This document shows, piece by piece, positions 1 to 8,650 of a stretch of DNA of 48,722 bases. How positions within the stretch are numbered: position 1 is the stretch's first letter; every line of letters begins with the position of its first letter. The DNA is from an uncultured Acidimicrobiales bacterium. Lineage in GTDB: Bacteria > Actinomycetota > Acidimicrobiia > Acidimicrobiales > SHLQ01. Position numbers and translations under genes: made by a program. Under the pieces are notes generated by a model, which was not told the origin of the DNA, made no database searches, and saw only the letters and a program-made list of their open reading frames with translations. Location of the stretch: assembly GCA_938023735.1 (NCBI GenBank), contig CALJDK010000144.1, positions 1-48,722 on the forward strand. The letters run 5' to 3'.

Positions 1-1011
1 ACCGTCCTCGACGATCCGTACATCCTGTTCAACCAGGGCAAGATCACGAGCGTTCAGGATCTTCTTCCCGTTCTCGAAATGGTCATGCAGTCGGGCAAGC
101 CCCTCGTGATCGTCGCCGAGGACATCGAGGGTGAGGCCCTCGCCACACTCGTCGTCAACAAGATCCGCGGCACCTTTGCTTCCGCTGCGGTGAAGGCTCC
201 CGGTTTCGGCGAGCGACGCAAGGCGATGCTCCAGGACATGGCCATCCTCACCGGCGGTCAGGTCATCGCCGAAGAGGTCGGACTTAAGCTCGACAACGTC
301 GAGATGGACATGCTTGGTAGCGCCCGTAAGGTCGTTATCACCAAGGACAACACCACCATCATCGAAGGCGCAGGCAAGAAGGCCGACGTCGCTGGTCGTG
401 TTGCTCAGATCCGTTCCGAGATCGAGAACACCGATTCCGACTGGGACCGCGAGAAGCTCCAAGAGCGTCTGGCCAAGCTTGCCGGCGGCGTCGCCGTTGT
501 GCAGGTTGGCGCAGCAACCGAGGTTGAGCTCAAAGAGAAGAAGCACCGCATCGAGGATGCCCTCTCGGCAACCCGTGCAGCGATCGAAGAGGGTGTTGTC
601 GCCGGTGGCGGTACCGCACTTCTTCGTTCACGTGCAGACATCGCCAAGGTCATCAAGAAGCTCAAGGGTGACGAGAGCACGGGTGCACAGATCGTGTACA
701 ACGCACTCGAAGCTCCGGCCAAGCTGATTGCCGACAACGCTGGTCTCGAAGGCGCCGTCATGGTGCGCGAAGTCGAGGCAGCCTCCGGCAGCCACGGCCT
801 CAACGCTTCCACCGGCGAAATCGTCGACCTCATCAAGGCTGGCGTCATCGACCCGGCCAAGGTAACCCGTGCGGCACTGCAGAACGCAGCGTCCATCGCC
901 AGCCTGCTCCTCACCACCGAGGTGCTCATCGCCGACAAGCCTGAAGAGCCAGGTGCCGGCGGCATGCCAATGGGTGGCGATCCAATGGGTGGCATGGGCG
1001 GCATGATGTAG
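1..1011 (+). CDS. groEL: Chaperonin GroEL (Hsp60), C-terminal part, 5' truncated by window edge
   Basis: ATP-dependent folding chaperonin forming the double-ring GroEL barrel in the cytosol. The reading frame is open from base 1, so only the last 336 of about 540 residues are seen. Its first residues ([20 protein letters not shown]) match the GroEL apical domain. The equatorial motif [19 protein letters not shown] is present, with the conserved ATPase aspartate and the glycine-rich turn. The C-terminus is the flexible GGM-rich tail ([17 protein letters not shown]). A 13-bp hairpin terminator follows about 65 nt after the stop. Actinobacteria often carry two groEL copies; the GGM tail, rather than a His-rich tail, fits the main housekeeping copy, but this is inference. 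No groES is visible because the upstream side lies outside the window. Confidence 0.98.
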   Translation, partial: TVLDDPYILFNQGKITSVQDLLPVLEMVMQSGKPLVIVAEDIEGEALATLVVNKIRGTFASAAVKAPGFGERRKAMLQDMAILTGGQVIAEEVGLKLDNVEMDMLGSARKVVITKDNTTIIEGAGKKADVAGRVAQIRSEIENTDSDWDREKLQERLAKLAGGVAVVQVGAATEVELKEKKHRIEDALSATRAAIEEGVVAGGGTALLRSRADIAKVIKKLKGDESTGAQIVYNALEAPAKLIADNAGLEGAVMVREVEAASGSHGLNASTGEIVDLIKAGVIDPAKVTRAALQNAASIASLLLTTEVLIADKPEEPGAGGMPMGGDPMGGMGGMM

Positions 1012-1076
1012 CCCTGCCTTCCGGCAGATCAATCCCGCAAGGGATCAAAAGCACTACAAGCACTACCGCAGTGCAC

Positions 1077-1114
1077 GAAGACCCCGCTCACTAGAGCGGG
1101 GTCTTCAAAGTTTT
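1077..1114 (+). terminator. Rho-independent terminator after groEL
   Basis: A perfect 13-bp inverted repeat (1077-1089 with 1094-1106, arms GAAGACCCCGCTC and GAGCGGGGTCTTC) has a 4-nt loop and is followed by AAAGTTTT. It lies 66 nt downstream of the groEL stop. It is the clearest intrinsic terminator in the window. Confidence 0.9.
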
Positions 1115-1223
1115 CCGCCCACAAACCCCGAACCGGTGCCGGATTTGGGGGTCCTGCCCTGCGCTGGCGGTACCGGTTCGAAATGAACCAAGGCCCACTT
1201 CATCGCAGTCGACCGCCCAGCGG

Positions 1224-1229
1224 TAGGGT
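1224..1229 (+). promoter_or_regulatory. -10 element (TAGGGT), leaderless start
   Basis: TAGGGT ends 6 nt before the ATG at 1236, so transcription would begin at or next to the start codon. The same geometry recurs at many genes in this window. Confidence 0.65.
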
Positions 1230-1235
1230 TTGAGG

Positions 1236-1391
1236 ATGGAAGACCGACCGGCGCCCGATGCTGCAAAACTCCTGAGCCAATGGATGGAGTGGGAGACCGG
1301 CGAGACTCCACCCGGCCGGGTGATGTCGAACCTCAAGACCGGTGGGCTTCGTGAACTGCTCGAAGCCATGGTCGGCGAGAGCGAAAGCTGA
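1236..1391 (+). CDS. Small conserved-looking protein (51 aa) upstream of Nudix hydrolase
   Basis: A 51-residue acidic, probably soluble protein, MEDRPAPDAAKLLSQWMEWE at the start and ending in GLRELLEAMVGESES. I recognise no named domain. The central pattern WMEWETGETPPGR followed by NLKTGGLRELL looks like a small alpha-helical protein of a type that I recall beside actinobacterial Nudix genes, but I cannot verify that. Support for a real gene: a TAGGGT -10 hexamer sits 6 nt before the ATG (leaderless), codon third positions are GC-rich, and its TGA overlaps the first possible codon of the Nudix frame (CTGA at 1388-1391), suggesting translational coupling. Function unknown. Confidence 0.7.
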   Translation: MEDRPAPDAAKLLSQWMEWETGETPPGRVMSNLKTGGLRELLEAMVGESES

Positions 1392-2089
1392 AGTCTCGCG
1401 GCGGTCCCCAGAAGATCCCGCGGCCCGACGACTGGAAGCTTGGCAATCCGGCGCCGTGGTCGCATCTTTCGCCGACCGAGCGCAGCGTTGATCTCGACCA
1501 CATCATCGAACATTTCGAGAACCGCGGCGCGCCAAAGAATCGGGCGGCGGTAGAAACGTCGGGCCGATCGGCTGTGCTGGCGTGCCTGTACCCTGACGAC
1601 GAGGGCGCACTACGGGTGATTCTTACTCAGCGGTCGCCAAAGATGCGTTCCCACACGCTCGAAGTGGCGTTTCCGGGCGGCCGTGAAGATGACGACGACC
1701 AAAGCCTTTGGCACACCGCTCTTCGTGAGGCACACGAAGAGGTTGGTTTGAACCCGGCTCTGCCGCAGAAGTTGGGCGAACTCGACCGGTTTGTCACGGT
1801 TGGCAGTGGATCACTTATTCATCCGTTTGTGGCCATGGTTGCCGAACGACCGTCGATGGTGATGAATCCCGATGAGGTGAGCGAACTCATCGAGGTCACG
1901 CTCGACGAATTACTCCTCGACGAGGTCTGGCGCGAAGAGATCTGGCGCCGCGGCGACAACGACTATTCGATAACGTTCTTCGAGCTTGACGGGAACACCG
2001 TTTGGGGGGCTACCGCCGCGATACTTCGTCAGTTTCTGGCCGAGGTAACCGGCGTTATGGATGACCGTTGGGGCGAATACGGACGATGA
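1388..2089 (+). CDS. Nudix hydrolase, CoA pyrophosphatase-like (possible CTG start)
   Basis: Probably hydrolyses CoA or a related nucleoside diphosphate to 3',5'-ADP and a phosphopantetheine product. The Nudix box core LREAHEEVGL is clear, preceded by the CoA-family signature ILTQRSPKMRSHTLEVAFPGG-type segment. The first standard start in frame is GTG 1574, giving 171 aa. However, the frame is open back to 1355 and the translated upstream segment (KSRGGPQKIPRPDDWKLGNP, then PWSHL) reads like the proline/tryptophan-rich N-terminus usual for actinobacterial family members. There is no ATG/GTG/TTG in that stretch; the only candidate is CTG 1388, which overlaps the TGA of the preceding gene. I therefore give 233 aa from CTG 1388, with GTG 1574 as the conservative alternative. 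Confidence 0.8.
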   Translation: MKSRGGPQKIPRPDDWKLGNPAPWSHLSPTERSVDLDHIIEHFENRGAPKNRAAVETSGRSAVLACLYPDDEGALRVILTQRSPKMRSHTLEVAFPGGREDDDDQSLWHTALREAHEEVGLNPALPQKLGELDRFVTVGSGSLIHPFVAMVAERPSMVMNPDEVSELIEVTLDELLLDEVWREEIWRRGDNDYSITFFELDGNTVWGATAAILRQFLAEVTGVMDDRWGEYGR

Positions 2090-2096
2090 CAACCAC

Positions 2097-3149
2097 ATGA
2101 GTGAAACGTTCGATCGTGTGAGCGATCAACCTCTCCTGCCGCTGCCGAGGCAACCCGATGGCGTCGGTTGGCCGACTGAGATATGGCCCGAAGGTGTCCT
2201 CGCTTCGGGCGTCGACGCCGAGCGAGTCACGGCACTCACCACCACGATTGTGGCCGATCAGCCGAAAGAACTTGGCCAGACCCTGGCGATGCTGGTGGTG
2301 CACCGGGGAGCGATTGTCGCCGAGTGCTACGGGCCCGACCTGAATGCCGACACCAAGCTGATCTCGTGGTCGATGGCCAAGAGCATGACCCAGACAGTGC
2401 TTGGGATGATGGTGCTCGACGGGCTCATCGACCCGGACATGCCGGCCCCGATACCCGAGTGGTCCGACAACAGAGGGGCCATCACCGTTCGTCACCTTCT
2501 CCGGATGCGCTCTGGTCTCACCTGGAATGAGGACTACGTCGACGGCGATACGTCGCACGTCATCGAGATGTTGTTCGGAACCGGCGCCAGTGACATGGGT
2601 TCTTTCGCTGCGGCGCTGCCGCTCGAACATCCGCCCGACGCCGTGTGGAACTACTCGAGCGGCACCACCAACATCCTGAGTCGAGTCATCCGCGACACGC
2701 TTGGTGGCGGCGATGCCTATGCGGCCTACCTGGCCGACCGGTTGTTTGGGCCGTTGGGGATGGCCTCGGCAACGCCCACCTTCGACGAGGCGGGCACGTT
2801 TGTTGGCTCGTCGTATGTTCATGCAACTGCACGTGACTTTGCCCGCTACGGACTCTTTGGGCTGCGCGATGGGGTGTTCGATGGCGAACGCCTGGTCCCC
2901 GAGGGATGGATGGATTCGGCCCGAACAATGCATGCCTGGGATCCCGAAGATCAACACGGATACGGCGAGCACTGGTGGGTCATGGACGACCAGTACGGAA
3001 CGTTCTCGTGCAACGGCTACGAAGGACAACGCATTGCGTGCGTTCCGGCGCTCGACCTGGTGGTGGTGCGGCTCGGTAAGACGCCGATCGACCTCGGGCC
3101 GGCGTGGCGACACCGACTCGTTGAACTGATCGACTGCTTTGCCGTGTGA
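2097..3149 (+). CDS. Serine hydrolase of the class C beta-lactamase/esterase family
   Basis: A 350-residue serine hydrolase of the beta-lactamase/penicillin-binding-protein fold; family members include esterases, DD-peptidases and amidases, so the substrate is open. The catalytic SxxK is SMAK (S92/K95) and the second motif is YSS at about residue 186 (WNYSSGTTN). There is no clear signal peptide, so a cytoplasmic esterase-like role is more likely than antibiotic resistance. The frame is open to an ATG at 2061, but the ATG at 2097, 7 nt after the Nudix stop, begins a more normal N-terminus (MSETFDRVSDQPLLPLPRQP) and avoids overlap. Probably co-transcribed with the Nudix gene. Confidence 0.85.
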   Translation: MSETFDRVSDQPLLPLPRQPDGVGWPTEIWPEGVLASGVDAERVTALTTTIVADQPKELGQTLAMLVVHRGAIVAECYGPDLNADTKLISWSMAKSMTQTVLGMMVLDGLIDPDMPAPIPEWSDNRGAITVRHLLRMRSGLTWNEDYVDGDTSHVIEMLFGTGASDMGSFAAALPLEHPPDAVWNYSSGTTNILSRVIRDTLGGGDAYAAYLADRLFGPLGMASATPTFDEAGTFVGSSYVHATARDFARYGLFGLRDGVFDGERLVPEGWMDSARTMHAWDPEDQHGYGEHWWVMDDQYGTFSCNGYEGQRIACVPALDLVVVRLGKTPIDLGPAWRHRLVELIDCFAV

Positions 3150-3284
3150 GCGGCTCGCCAACCGACAAAACGGCTGCGAAACAGCAGACATTCTTTCCCC
3201 CAACTCCGGCGAGGGTCTCCCTGCGCGACTAAGGTCGATCCTTTCCACCGACCAGCAAGCACCGTCACAGCGAGGACTGTCCAC

Positions 3285-4448
3285 ATGGCCGAGATCGAAA
3301 TTGGAATGGGTAAGTCAGGTCGTCGAGCGTACGGCTTCGATGACATCGCAATCGTGCCTTCGCGCCGAACGCGAGACCCCGAAGATGTCGACATTTCGTG
3401 GAAGATCGACGCCTACAAGTTTGAACTGCCGGTCATGGGATCGGCCATGGACGGCGTCATCAGCCCGGCTACCGCCATTCGTCTCGGTCAACTCGGCGGT
3501 GTTGGAGTACTCAACCTCGAGGGCTTGTGGACTCGCTATGAAGACGCCGACGCGGTTCTTCACGAGATCTCCAAACTGCCGGTCGAGAAGGCCACGTCGC
3601 GTATGCAGGAGCTCTACCAGGAACCGGTGAAGCCCGAACTCATCACCGCCAGAATCAAAGAGATCAAAGACGCTGGCGTGGTTTCGTGCGCATCGGTCAC
3701 CCCTCAGCGCACCGCCGCGTACATGGACGCAATCGCCGCCGCCGAACTCGACATGCTGGTTATTCAGGGAACCGTCGTTTCGGCCGAGCACGTCTCCAAG
3801 ACCGTCGAGCCGCTCAACCTCAAAACCTTTGTTCGCTCGCTCGACATCCCGGTTATCGTCGGCGGTTGCGCCAGCTACTCGGCGGCGCTTCACCTCATGC
3901 GTACCGGTGCGGCCGGCGTGCTTGTCGGCGTTGGCCCGGGTCACGCATGCACCACTCGTGGCGTTCTTGGTTTGGGTGTTCCGCAAGCCACCGCAATCGC
4001 CGATGTTAAGGCCGCCCGTATGCGTCACCTCGACGAGACGGGCGTGTATGTCCATGTCATCGCCGATGGCGGAATGGGTACCGGCGGCGATGTGGCGAAG
4101 GCCATCGTTTGCGGCGCTGACGCCGTGATGATTGGTTCGCCCCTTGCTGCTGCCGAGGAAGCTCCTGGCCGTGGCTACCACTGGGGTATGGCCACCTTCC
4201 ACCCGACACTGCCTCGCGGGGCGCGGGTAAAGACAACGGTTCGTGGCTCGCTCGAGCAGATTTTGGTTGGCCCCGCCAACGAAAACGATGGCCGGGTCAA
4301 TCTGTTTGGTGGGCTTCGCACGTCGATGGCCACCTGTGGTTACACCGACATCAAAGACTTCCAAAAGGCCGAGGTTATGGTGGCGCCTGCGCTGCAAACC
4401 GAAGGCAAGAAGCTTCAAACCGAGCAGGGCATTGGCATGGGCCACTAG
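3285..4448 (+). CDS. guaB3: GuaB3-type IMP dehydrogenase family protein
   Basis: A 387-residue TIM-barrel protein of the IMP dehydrogenase superfamily. The catalytic-loop cysteine is present in GPGHACTTRGVLG (C222), as are the substrate-phosphate glycine motifs (VIVGGCASY; ADGGMGTGGD). It lacks the CBS domain pair and is shorter than classical GuaB (about 490 aa), fitting the actinobacterial/cyanobacterial GuaB3 family. GuaB3 has been described as having IMPDH activity in cyanobacteria; in Actinobacteria it usually accompanies a second full-length guaB. The likely reaction is IMP + NAD+ to XMP, feeding the adjacent guaA. Start: ATG 3285, with GAGGA about 8 nt upstream. The gap to guaA is 65 nt, so an operon is likely. 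Confidence 0.92.
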   Translation: MAEIEIGMGKSGRRAYGFDDIAIVPSRRTRDPEDVDISWKIDAYKFELPVMGSAMDGVISPATAIRLGQLGGVGVLNLEGLWTRYEDADAVLHEISKLPVEKATSRMQELYQEPVKPELITARIKEIKDAGVVSCASVTPQRTAAYMDAIAAAELDMLVIQGTVVSAEHVSKTVEPLNLKTFVRSLDIPVIVGGCASYSAALHLMRTGAAGVLVGVGPGHACTTRGVLGLGVPQATAIADVKAARMRHLDETGVYVHVIADGGMGTGGDVAKAIVCGADAVMIGSPLAAAEEAPGRGYHWGMATFHPTLPRGARVKTTVRGSLEQILVGPANENDGRVNLFGGLRTSMATCGYTDIKDFQKAEVMVAPALQTEGKKLQTEQGIGMGH

Positions 4449-4513
4449 CCCAGTAGCCATGGTCTGACTCCGCCCGAACCCGGGCACCATCACCGGCCCG
4501 GAGGGGCAATTCA

Positions 4514-6064
4514 ATGGACACCGCAGTTGCCGAAACGGTTCTCGTTATCGATTTTGGAGCGCAGTATGCGCAGCTGATCGCGCGGCGGGTCCGCGAGCTC
4601 AACGTCTACAGCGAACTCGTGCCTCACGACATCACCGCCGTCGAACTGGTTGCGAAGAAGCCGGCGGCCATCGTGCTTTCGGGGGGACCCAAGAGCGTTC
4701 ATGTCGATGGCGCACCGCTACTCGATCAGGACATCTTCAACCTAGGCGTGCCCATCTTCGGCATGTGTTACGGCGCTCAGGTGATTGCCCATCAACTCGG
4801 CGGCACCGTGGGTCGCAATGAGCAGGGCGAGTACGGCCGCACCGATATGTCGGCCATCGAAGGTGCCGAATCGAAGCTGCTGGTCGGCGATGTTCCGGCC
4901 GAGCAGACGGTTTGGATGAGCCATTTCGATGCCATCACCGAAGCTCCGGATGGGTTTGTCGCCACCGCGCGGACCGAAGCATCACCCGTTGCGGTTCTCG
5001 AAGATCACGAGCGCCGGATTTATGGCGTGCAGTACCACCCCGAGGTTGCGCATACGCCCCATGGCATGGAGGTGCTCGGAGCTTTCCTGCACGACATCGC
5101 CGAGTGTTCGCCGACGTGGACGATGGGCAACTTCATCGATGACGCCGTCGAGAAGATTGCTTCGCAGGTCGGTAGCGGTCGGGCTATCTGTGGTCTGTCG
5201 GGCGGCGTCGACTCTGCGGTCGCCGCGGCGTTGGTGCACAAAGCCATCGGCGCCCAGCTCACGTGTGTGTTCGTCGACACCGGATTGATGCGAGCTAACG
5301 AGGGCGAGCAGGTTGTCGAAACCTTCAAACGCCATCAGGGCATCGAACTCATCCATGTGCGAGCCGAAGATCGCTTCTTCGACAAGCTTGCCGGAGTCGA
5401 TGACCCCGAAGACAAGCGCAAGGCTATCGGCGAGATCTTCATCCGAGAGTTCGAAGCGGCCTCGGGCGGCATCACCGACGCCAACTATCTGGTGCAGGGA
5501 ACGCTCTATCCCGATGTCATCGAGTCGGGCACCAAAGACGCCGCCAAGATCAAAAGCCACCACAACGTCGGCGGGCTGCCCGACGACATGGAGTTCGAAC
5601 TGGTCGAGCCGCTCCGCAGCCTCTTCAAAGACGAGGTTCGCCAGGTCGGCACCGAGCTTGGTCTGCCCGACGAGATCGTCTGGCGTCAGCCGTTTCCGGG
5701 GCCTGGTCTGGGTGTGCGCATCATCGGCGAAGTCACCCGCGAACTGGTGGCAATCCTTCAGCACGCCGACCTCATCGTCCGAGAAGAGATTGCCAAGGCG
5801 GGTCTCGAGCGTGAGATCTGGCAGGCGTTCGCTGTGCTCCCCGATATTCGCAGCGTTGGTGTGATGGGTGACGAGCGTACCTATGCCCGCCCCATCATCA
5901 TCCGGGCGGTCACGAGCGACGACGCGATGACCGCCGACTGGGCTCGTCTGCCCTATGAGCTGCTCGAAACGATGTCGAGCCGCATCATCAACGAGGTCGA
6001 TGGGGTTAACCGAGTTGCGTACGACATCACGTCGAAGCCGCCGGGCACCATCGAATGGGAGTAG
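4514..6064 (+). CDS. guaA: GMP synthase (glutamine-hydrolysing)
   Basis: Converts XMP + ATP + glutamine to GMP, the last step of de novo guanylate synthesis. All domains are intact in 516 aa. The class I glutamine amidotransferase has nucleophile C85 (GMCYGAQ) and the His/Glu pair in YHPEV (H175/E177). The ATP pyrophosphatase domain has the PP-loop SGGVDS (229-234). The dimerisation domain ends in the typical [13 protein letters not shown] good Shine-Dalgarno (GGAGGGG) lies 7 nt before the ATG. Together with guaB3 immediately upstream it forms a guanine nucleotide operon. Confidence 0.98.
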   Translation: MDTAVAETVLVIDFGAQYAQLIARRVRELNVYSELVPHDITAVELVAKKPAAIVLSGGPKSVHVDGAPLLDQDIFNLGVPIFGMCYGAQVIAHQLGGTVGRNEQGEYGRTDMSAIEGAESKLLVGDVPAEQTVWMSHFDAITEAPDGFVATARTEASPVAVLEDHERRIYGVQYHPEVAHTPHGMEVLGAFLHDIAECSPTWTMGNFIDDAVEKIASQVGSGRAICGLSGGVDSAVAAALVHKAIGAQLTCVFVDTGLMRANEGEQVVETFKRHQGIELIHVRAEDRFFDKLAGVDDPEDKRKAIGEIFIREFEAASGGITDANYLVQGTLYPDVIESGTKDAAKIKSHHNVGGLPDDMEFELVEPLRSLFKDEVRQVGTELGLPDEIVWRQPFPGPGLGVRIIGEVTRELVAILQHADLIVREEIAKAGLEREIWQAFAVLPDIRSVGVMGDERTYARPIIIRAVTSDDAMTADWARLPYELLETMSSRIINEVDGVNRVAYDITSKPPGTIEWE

Positions 6065-6082
6065 CGACGTGGGAATGAAAGC

Positions 6083-6652
6083 GTGGGGCTAGAGCCTCTC
6101 GACGCCCTCACTCGGTCGTCAGCGTTCTTTGGTGAGCAGGTGGCCTTGCTTACCGACGACGACCTCGAGTTGCCGACGTCTCGCGACGACTGGACGGTCA
6201 AAGCGCTTGTTGCCCACGTGGTACTGAACGACGCGGTGGCCAAAGATGCCCTGTCGGGGGTGCGCACCGGGCCCGTCACCGAGTTCGATCCGAAAATTCT
6301 TGGCACGAGCCCAGTGACCGTGTGGCGAGGAACCGCGCTGGCGATGATTCAGGCGTTCTCTGCCCCGGACGCTCTCGATCTGGTGGTGGATTTTGGCGAG
6401 ACCTCGCTGAGCGGGTTGCAGTTGCTTGGCTTTCGGGCAAGCGAGTCGTTGGTGTCGGCGTGGGATCTTCGTGCCGCCATCAACCAGCCGGTTGAGCTAC
6501 CGGACGATTTGGCCGAGTTTGTGCTCGACTCATGGCTTCCGTTTCTTCAGAAGCTCGAAAACCCCACCTTTGCTGGCGATGGGCCGGTCGAGCCGCCGCC
6601 TGACGCCACGGCCGCGCAGCGTCTTCTGGCACTGATGGGTCGGTCGCTTTAG
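6083..6652 (+). CDS. TIGR03086/DinB-like, maleylpyruvate isomerase-type family protein
   Basis: A 189-residue protein with the N-terminal four-helix pattern of actinobacterial DinB/MDMPI-type metal-binding proteins: SRDDWTVKALVAHVVLNDAV carries the usual W-T-V-x-x-L-x-x-H segment, and ASESLVSAWDLRAAI matches the second conserved helix. Some relatives are mycothiol-dependent enzymes, but most TIGR03086 proteins are uncharacterised, so no substrate is proposed. Start GTG 6083 lies 18 nt after guaA; an ATG at 6075 is out of frame and terminates at once. It may be transcribed with guaA. Confidence 0.75.
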   Translation: MGLEPLDALTRSSAFFGEQVALLTDDDLELPTSRDDWTVKALVAHVVLNDAVAKDALSGVRTGPVTEFDPKILGTSPVTVWRGTALAMIQAFSAPDALDLVVDFGETSLSGLQLLGFRASESLVSAWDLRAAINQPVELPDDLAEFVLDSWLPFLQKLENPTFAGDGPVEPPPDATAAQRLLALMGRSL

Positions 6653-6685
6653 TCTCGGGACCCGAAGCACCGACGAGAGTCATCG

Positions 6686-7525
6686 GTGAGAGAGGTCAGG
6701 CCACACGTGAACGCGCCGGAAGAGTATCCCATCAAGGTCGGAAGCATGCTGTACACACTCGTTGACCCGAGTGTGGGACACGAGGTTGCCTACAACCGCT
6801 GGTACGAACGCGACCACTACTACGGCGGTTGCATGATTGGGCCGTGGCTGTACGCCGGCAGCCGGTGGGTGGCCACCCGCGAACTCAAAGAGATGCGGTT
6901 TCCGCAGGACGAAACCAACACGGTCACCGAACCCTACGACCGCGGAACCTGGGTCGCGATCTACTGGGTGCTCGAAGGGAAACACGACGAGCACTTTGCG
7001 TGGGGCGCGTCGCAGGTCAAGGAGCTGTACAAGGACGGGCGCGGATTCAACGAGCGTCGTCATGCTCACACCGTGTTGTACATGTACGCGGGAACCACCA
7101 CGTACCGAGATGCCGACCCGGTGCCGGTAGAGTTGGCTCTCGACCACGGCTTCGCCGGTCAGGTGTCGGTTGCCATGGACCGGGCCGACGGTGTCAGTGC
7201 CGATCAACTCGGTGACTTCCTCCGCGACGTCGCCATGCCTCAACTCATGGAAAGCTCCGATATCGCCCAAGGGTCAACCTGGGTGCCGGTCGAGCGCGAC
7301 GAGATGACCAAGAACGCGCCGATGGACTTGGGAAGCGACACCGGCAGCGCCGACACCCGCACGATGCAGCTGTTCTTCACCGACGGCGATGTGCGCGAAA
7401 GTTGGGACCGGTTCAAGCGGTACGCCGAAGTCATCGACGAGTCTGGCCTTGCCAAGGTGGTCTTTGCGGCACCGTTCCACAAGACGGTAATCGGTACCGA
7501 CAAATACGTCGACGAGATCTGGTAG
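6686..7525 (+). CDS. Uncharacterised protein, possibly a duplicated dimeric alpha/beta-barrel (EthD-like) protein
   Basis: 279 aa with no recognised catalytic motif. The N-terminal half (SMLYTLVDPSVGHEVAYNRW, then YERDH and GPWLYAGSRWVA) resembles ferredoxin-like dimeric alpha/beta-barrel proteins such as EthD, where a NxWYExxH-type helix is typical. A second such half may be present in the C-terminal part (residues ~150-279, ending in KVVFAAPFHKTVIGTDKYVD). Fold assignment is inference by eye. Start GTG 6686 has GAGAG upstream at good spacing; GTG 6707 or ATG 6746 would also leave the core intact. Soluble, no signal peptide. Confidence 0.7.
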   Translation: MREVRPHVNAPEEYPIKVGSMLYTLVDPSVGHEVAYNRWYERDHYYGGCMIGPWLYAGSRWVATRELKEMRFPQDETNTVTEPYDRGTWVAIYWVLEGKHDEHFAWGASQVKELYKDGRGFNERRHAHTVLYMYAGTTTYRDADPVPVELALDHGFAGQVSVAMDRADGVSADQLGDFLRDVAMPQLMESSDIAQGSTWVPVERDEMTKNAPMDLGSDTGSADTRTMQLFFTDGDVRESWDRFKRYAEVIDESGLAKVVFAAPFHKTVIGTDKYVDEIW

Positions 7526-7559
7526 CAGCGCTCTCTTGATTCGTCGCCGTTTCCTAGTT

Positions 7560-8267
7560 TTAGGATGCGGCGACGTCCAGCAGGATCTGTGCAAGCTCGG
7601 CGGGGCGGGTCATCGGCACCATGTGATTGGTGGCGATCTCGTGGTAGCTCCAGGCGGGTGAGGCCTCGGCGTGCCGGGCCGCCTGCCAGAACCCGGATTC
7701 GGGATGCTCGTTCGGGTCGCTGGTGGCCTTGATGAAGGTGCGGGTAAACGGCTGACTCTCGACTGGGGTTTGCAACGTAACGGGCTCGGTGAAGGTGGCG
7801 ACGGGCTGGTTGGCGCGCCGGGCGTTGGACCACGACGTGGCTTCGGGAGTATCGAGCTCTCGTGGTATCGGTGCAAGAAAACCGTTCTGAGCGGTATCGA
7901 GCAGGGCTCCGGCCATGGGCCCCAGAAGGTCCACCGCGCTCTGCCCATCGCTGGGGACCACGGCGTCGAGGTAGACGAGGTGGTCGATGCGATCGCCGAA
8001 GTCGTCGAGGAGTCCGGTGACGACCATGCCGCCGTAGCTGAACCCCAGCAGCACGATGTCGGTGAGATCTTCGTAGAAGATCGTGTTGCCGACGTCGCGA
8101 ATATGGGCGCTCAGGTCTACATCGGTGTGGGCAAGGTGCGATCGTTCGCCGATGCCGGTGAGGCTTGGGGTGAACACCTCATGGCCGTGAGCGGTGAGAA
8201 GTGGCCGCAAGTGTCGGAACCCGTACGAGCCACCCCAGGCACCATGAACAAGCACGATCGATGTCAT
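7560..8267 (-). CDS. Alpha/beta hydrolase (salicylate esterase/EstC-like)
   Basis: A 235-residue alpha/beta-fold hydrolase. The oxyanion-hole motif HGAWGG is near the N-terminus (VLVHGAWGGSYGF), the nucleophile elbow is GFSYGG, and a C-terminal catalytic His is likely in TNHMVPMTRPAELA. This arrangement is typical of small plant-hydroxynitrile-lyase/EstC-like esterases. No pathway context. A TAGAGT -10 element sits 7 nt upstream of the ATG, indicating a leaderless mRNA. It converges with the preceding plus-strand gene, with 34 nt between stops. Confidence 0.85.
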   Translation of the reverse strand: MTSIVLVHGAWGGSYGFRHLRPLLTAHGHEVFTPSLTGIGERSHLAHTDVDLSAHIRDVGNTIFYEDLTDIVLLGFSYGGMVVTGLLDDFGDRIDHLVYLDAVVPSDGQSAVDLLGPMAGALLDTAQNGFLAPIPRELDTPEATSWSNARRANQPVATFTEPVTLQTPVESQPFTRTFIKATSDPNEHPESGFWQAARHAEASPAWSYHEIATNHMVPMTRPAELAQILLDVAAS

Positions 8268-8274
8268 GTCGGCG

Positions 8275-8280
8275 ACTCTA
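8275..8280 (-). promoter_or_regulatory. -10 element (TAGAGT), leaderless start
   Basis: On the minus strand TAGAGT ends 7 nt before the ATG of the alpha/beta hydrolase gene. Confidence 0.6.
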
Positions 8281-8290
8281 GCGAGTTCGT

Positions 8291-8623
8291 CTAGCGGGGT
8301 CCGGTTCGCACGATCTCAACCGACTCGCCGCTCACCGGATGGACGAGGTGCACCGTGCTGCCTTTGATCTCGGCCCGCAGTCGGTGAGCAATTTTGAAAC
8401 CTTGACTCACGAACTCTTCGGCCACCTCTGGGTCGGTGAGGTCGCCGTCGATCTCATCAAAGAACTGTGCCCAGTCGTCGAACGCAGCGCAGAGTCGATC
8501 AGAAAGGCCAATGTCGGCCGGAGCTACCGACTTGAGATCGTCGCGAGCATCAACAACCCGCCAGAGGGCGCCCGAGCTAGCAACAGCACGAACAACAAAG
8601 GACCGACCAGCAAGAACCATCAA
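8291..8623 (-). CDS. Hypothetical protein (110 aa)
   Basis: A soluble 110-residue protein with no recognised family. It has an N-terminal stretch with predicted beta character (LAGRSFVVRAVASSGALWRV), an acidic helical middle (LCAAFDDWAQFFDEIDGDL) and a C-terminal part likely to be beta-rich (STVHLVHPVSGESVEIV). The start is unusual: a TAGGTT -10 hexamer lies 6 nt before TTG 8623, favouring a leaderless TTG start over the ATG one codon later. The stop is 23 nt before the ATG of the downstream alpha/beta hydrolase gene, which has its own -10 element. Confidence 0.65.
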   Translation of the reverse strand: MMVLAGRSFVVRAVASSGALWRVVDARDDLKSVAPADIGLSDRLCAAFDDWAQFFDEIDGDLTDPEVAEEFVSQGFKIAHRLRAEIKGSTVHLVHPVSGESVEIVRTGPR

Positions 8624-8629
8624 GAAGAA

Positions 8630-8635
8630 AACCTA
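8630..8635 (-). promoter_or_regulatory. -10 element (TAGGTT), leaderless TTG start
   Basis: On the minus strand TAGGTT ends 6 nt before TTG 8623 and 9 nt before the following ATG. The 6-nt spacing matches the other leaderless genes, so TTG is preferred. Confidence 0.5.
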
Positions 8636-8650
8636 ATAGGGGACGCGTGA

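Noticed and set aside
2097-3149. Secreted class C beta-lactamase conferring resistance
   Set aside because: No signal peptide, and the SxxK/YSS motifs are shared by many esterases; the neighbours are housekeeping genes.
3315-4514. 399-codon minus-strand frame opposite guaB3, and a 409-codon one opposite the serine hydrolase (2055-3284)
   Set aside because: Antisense of two well-supported genes; His/Arg-rich, no motif, no promoter or SD.
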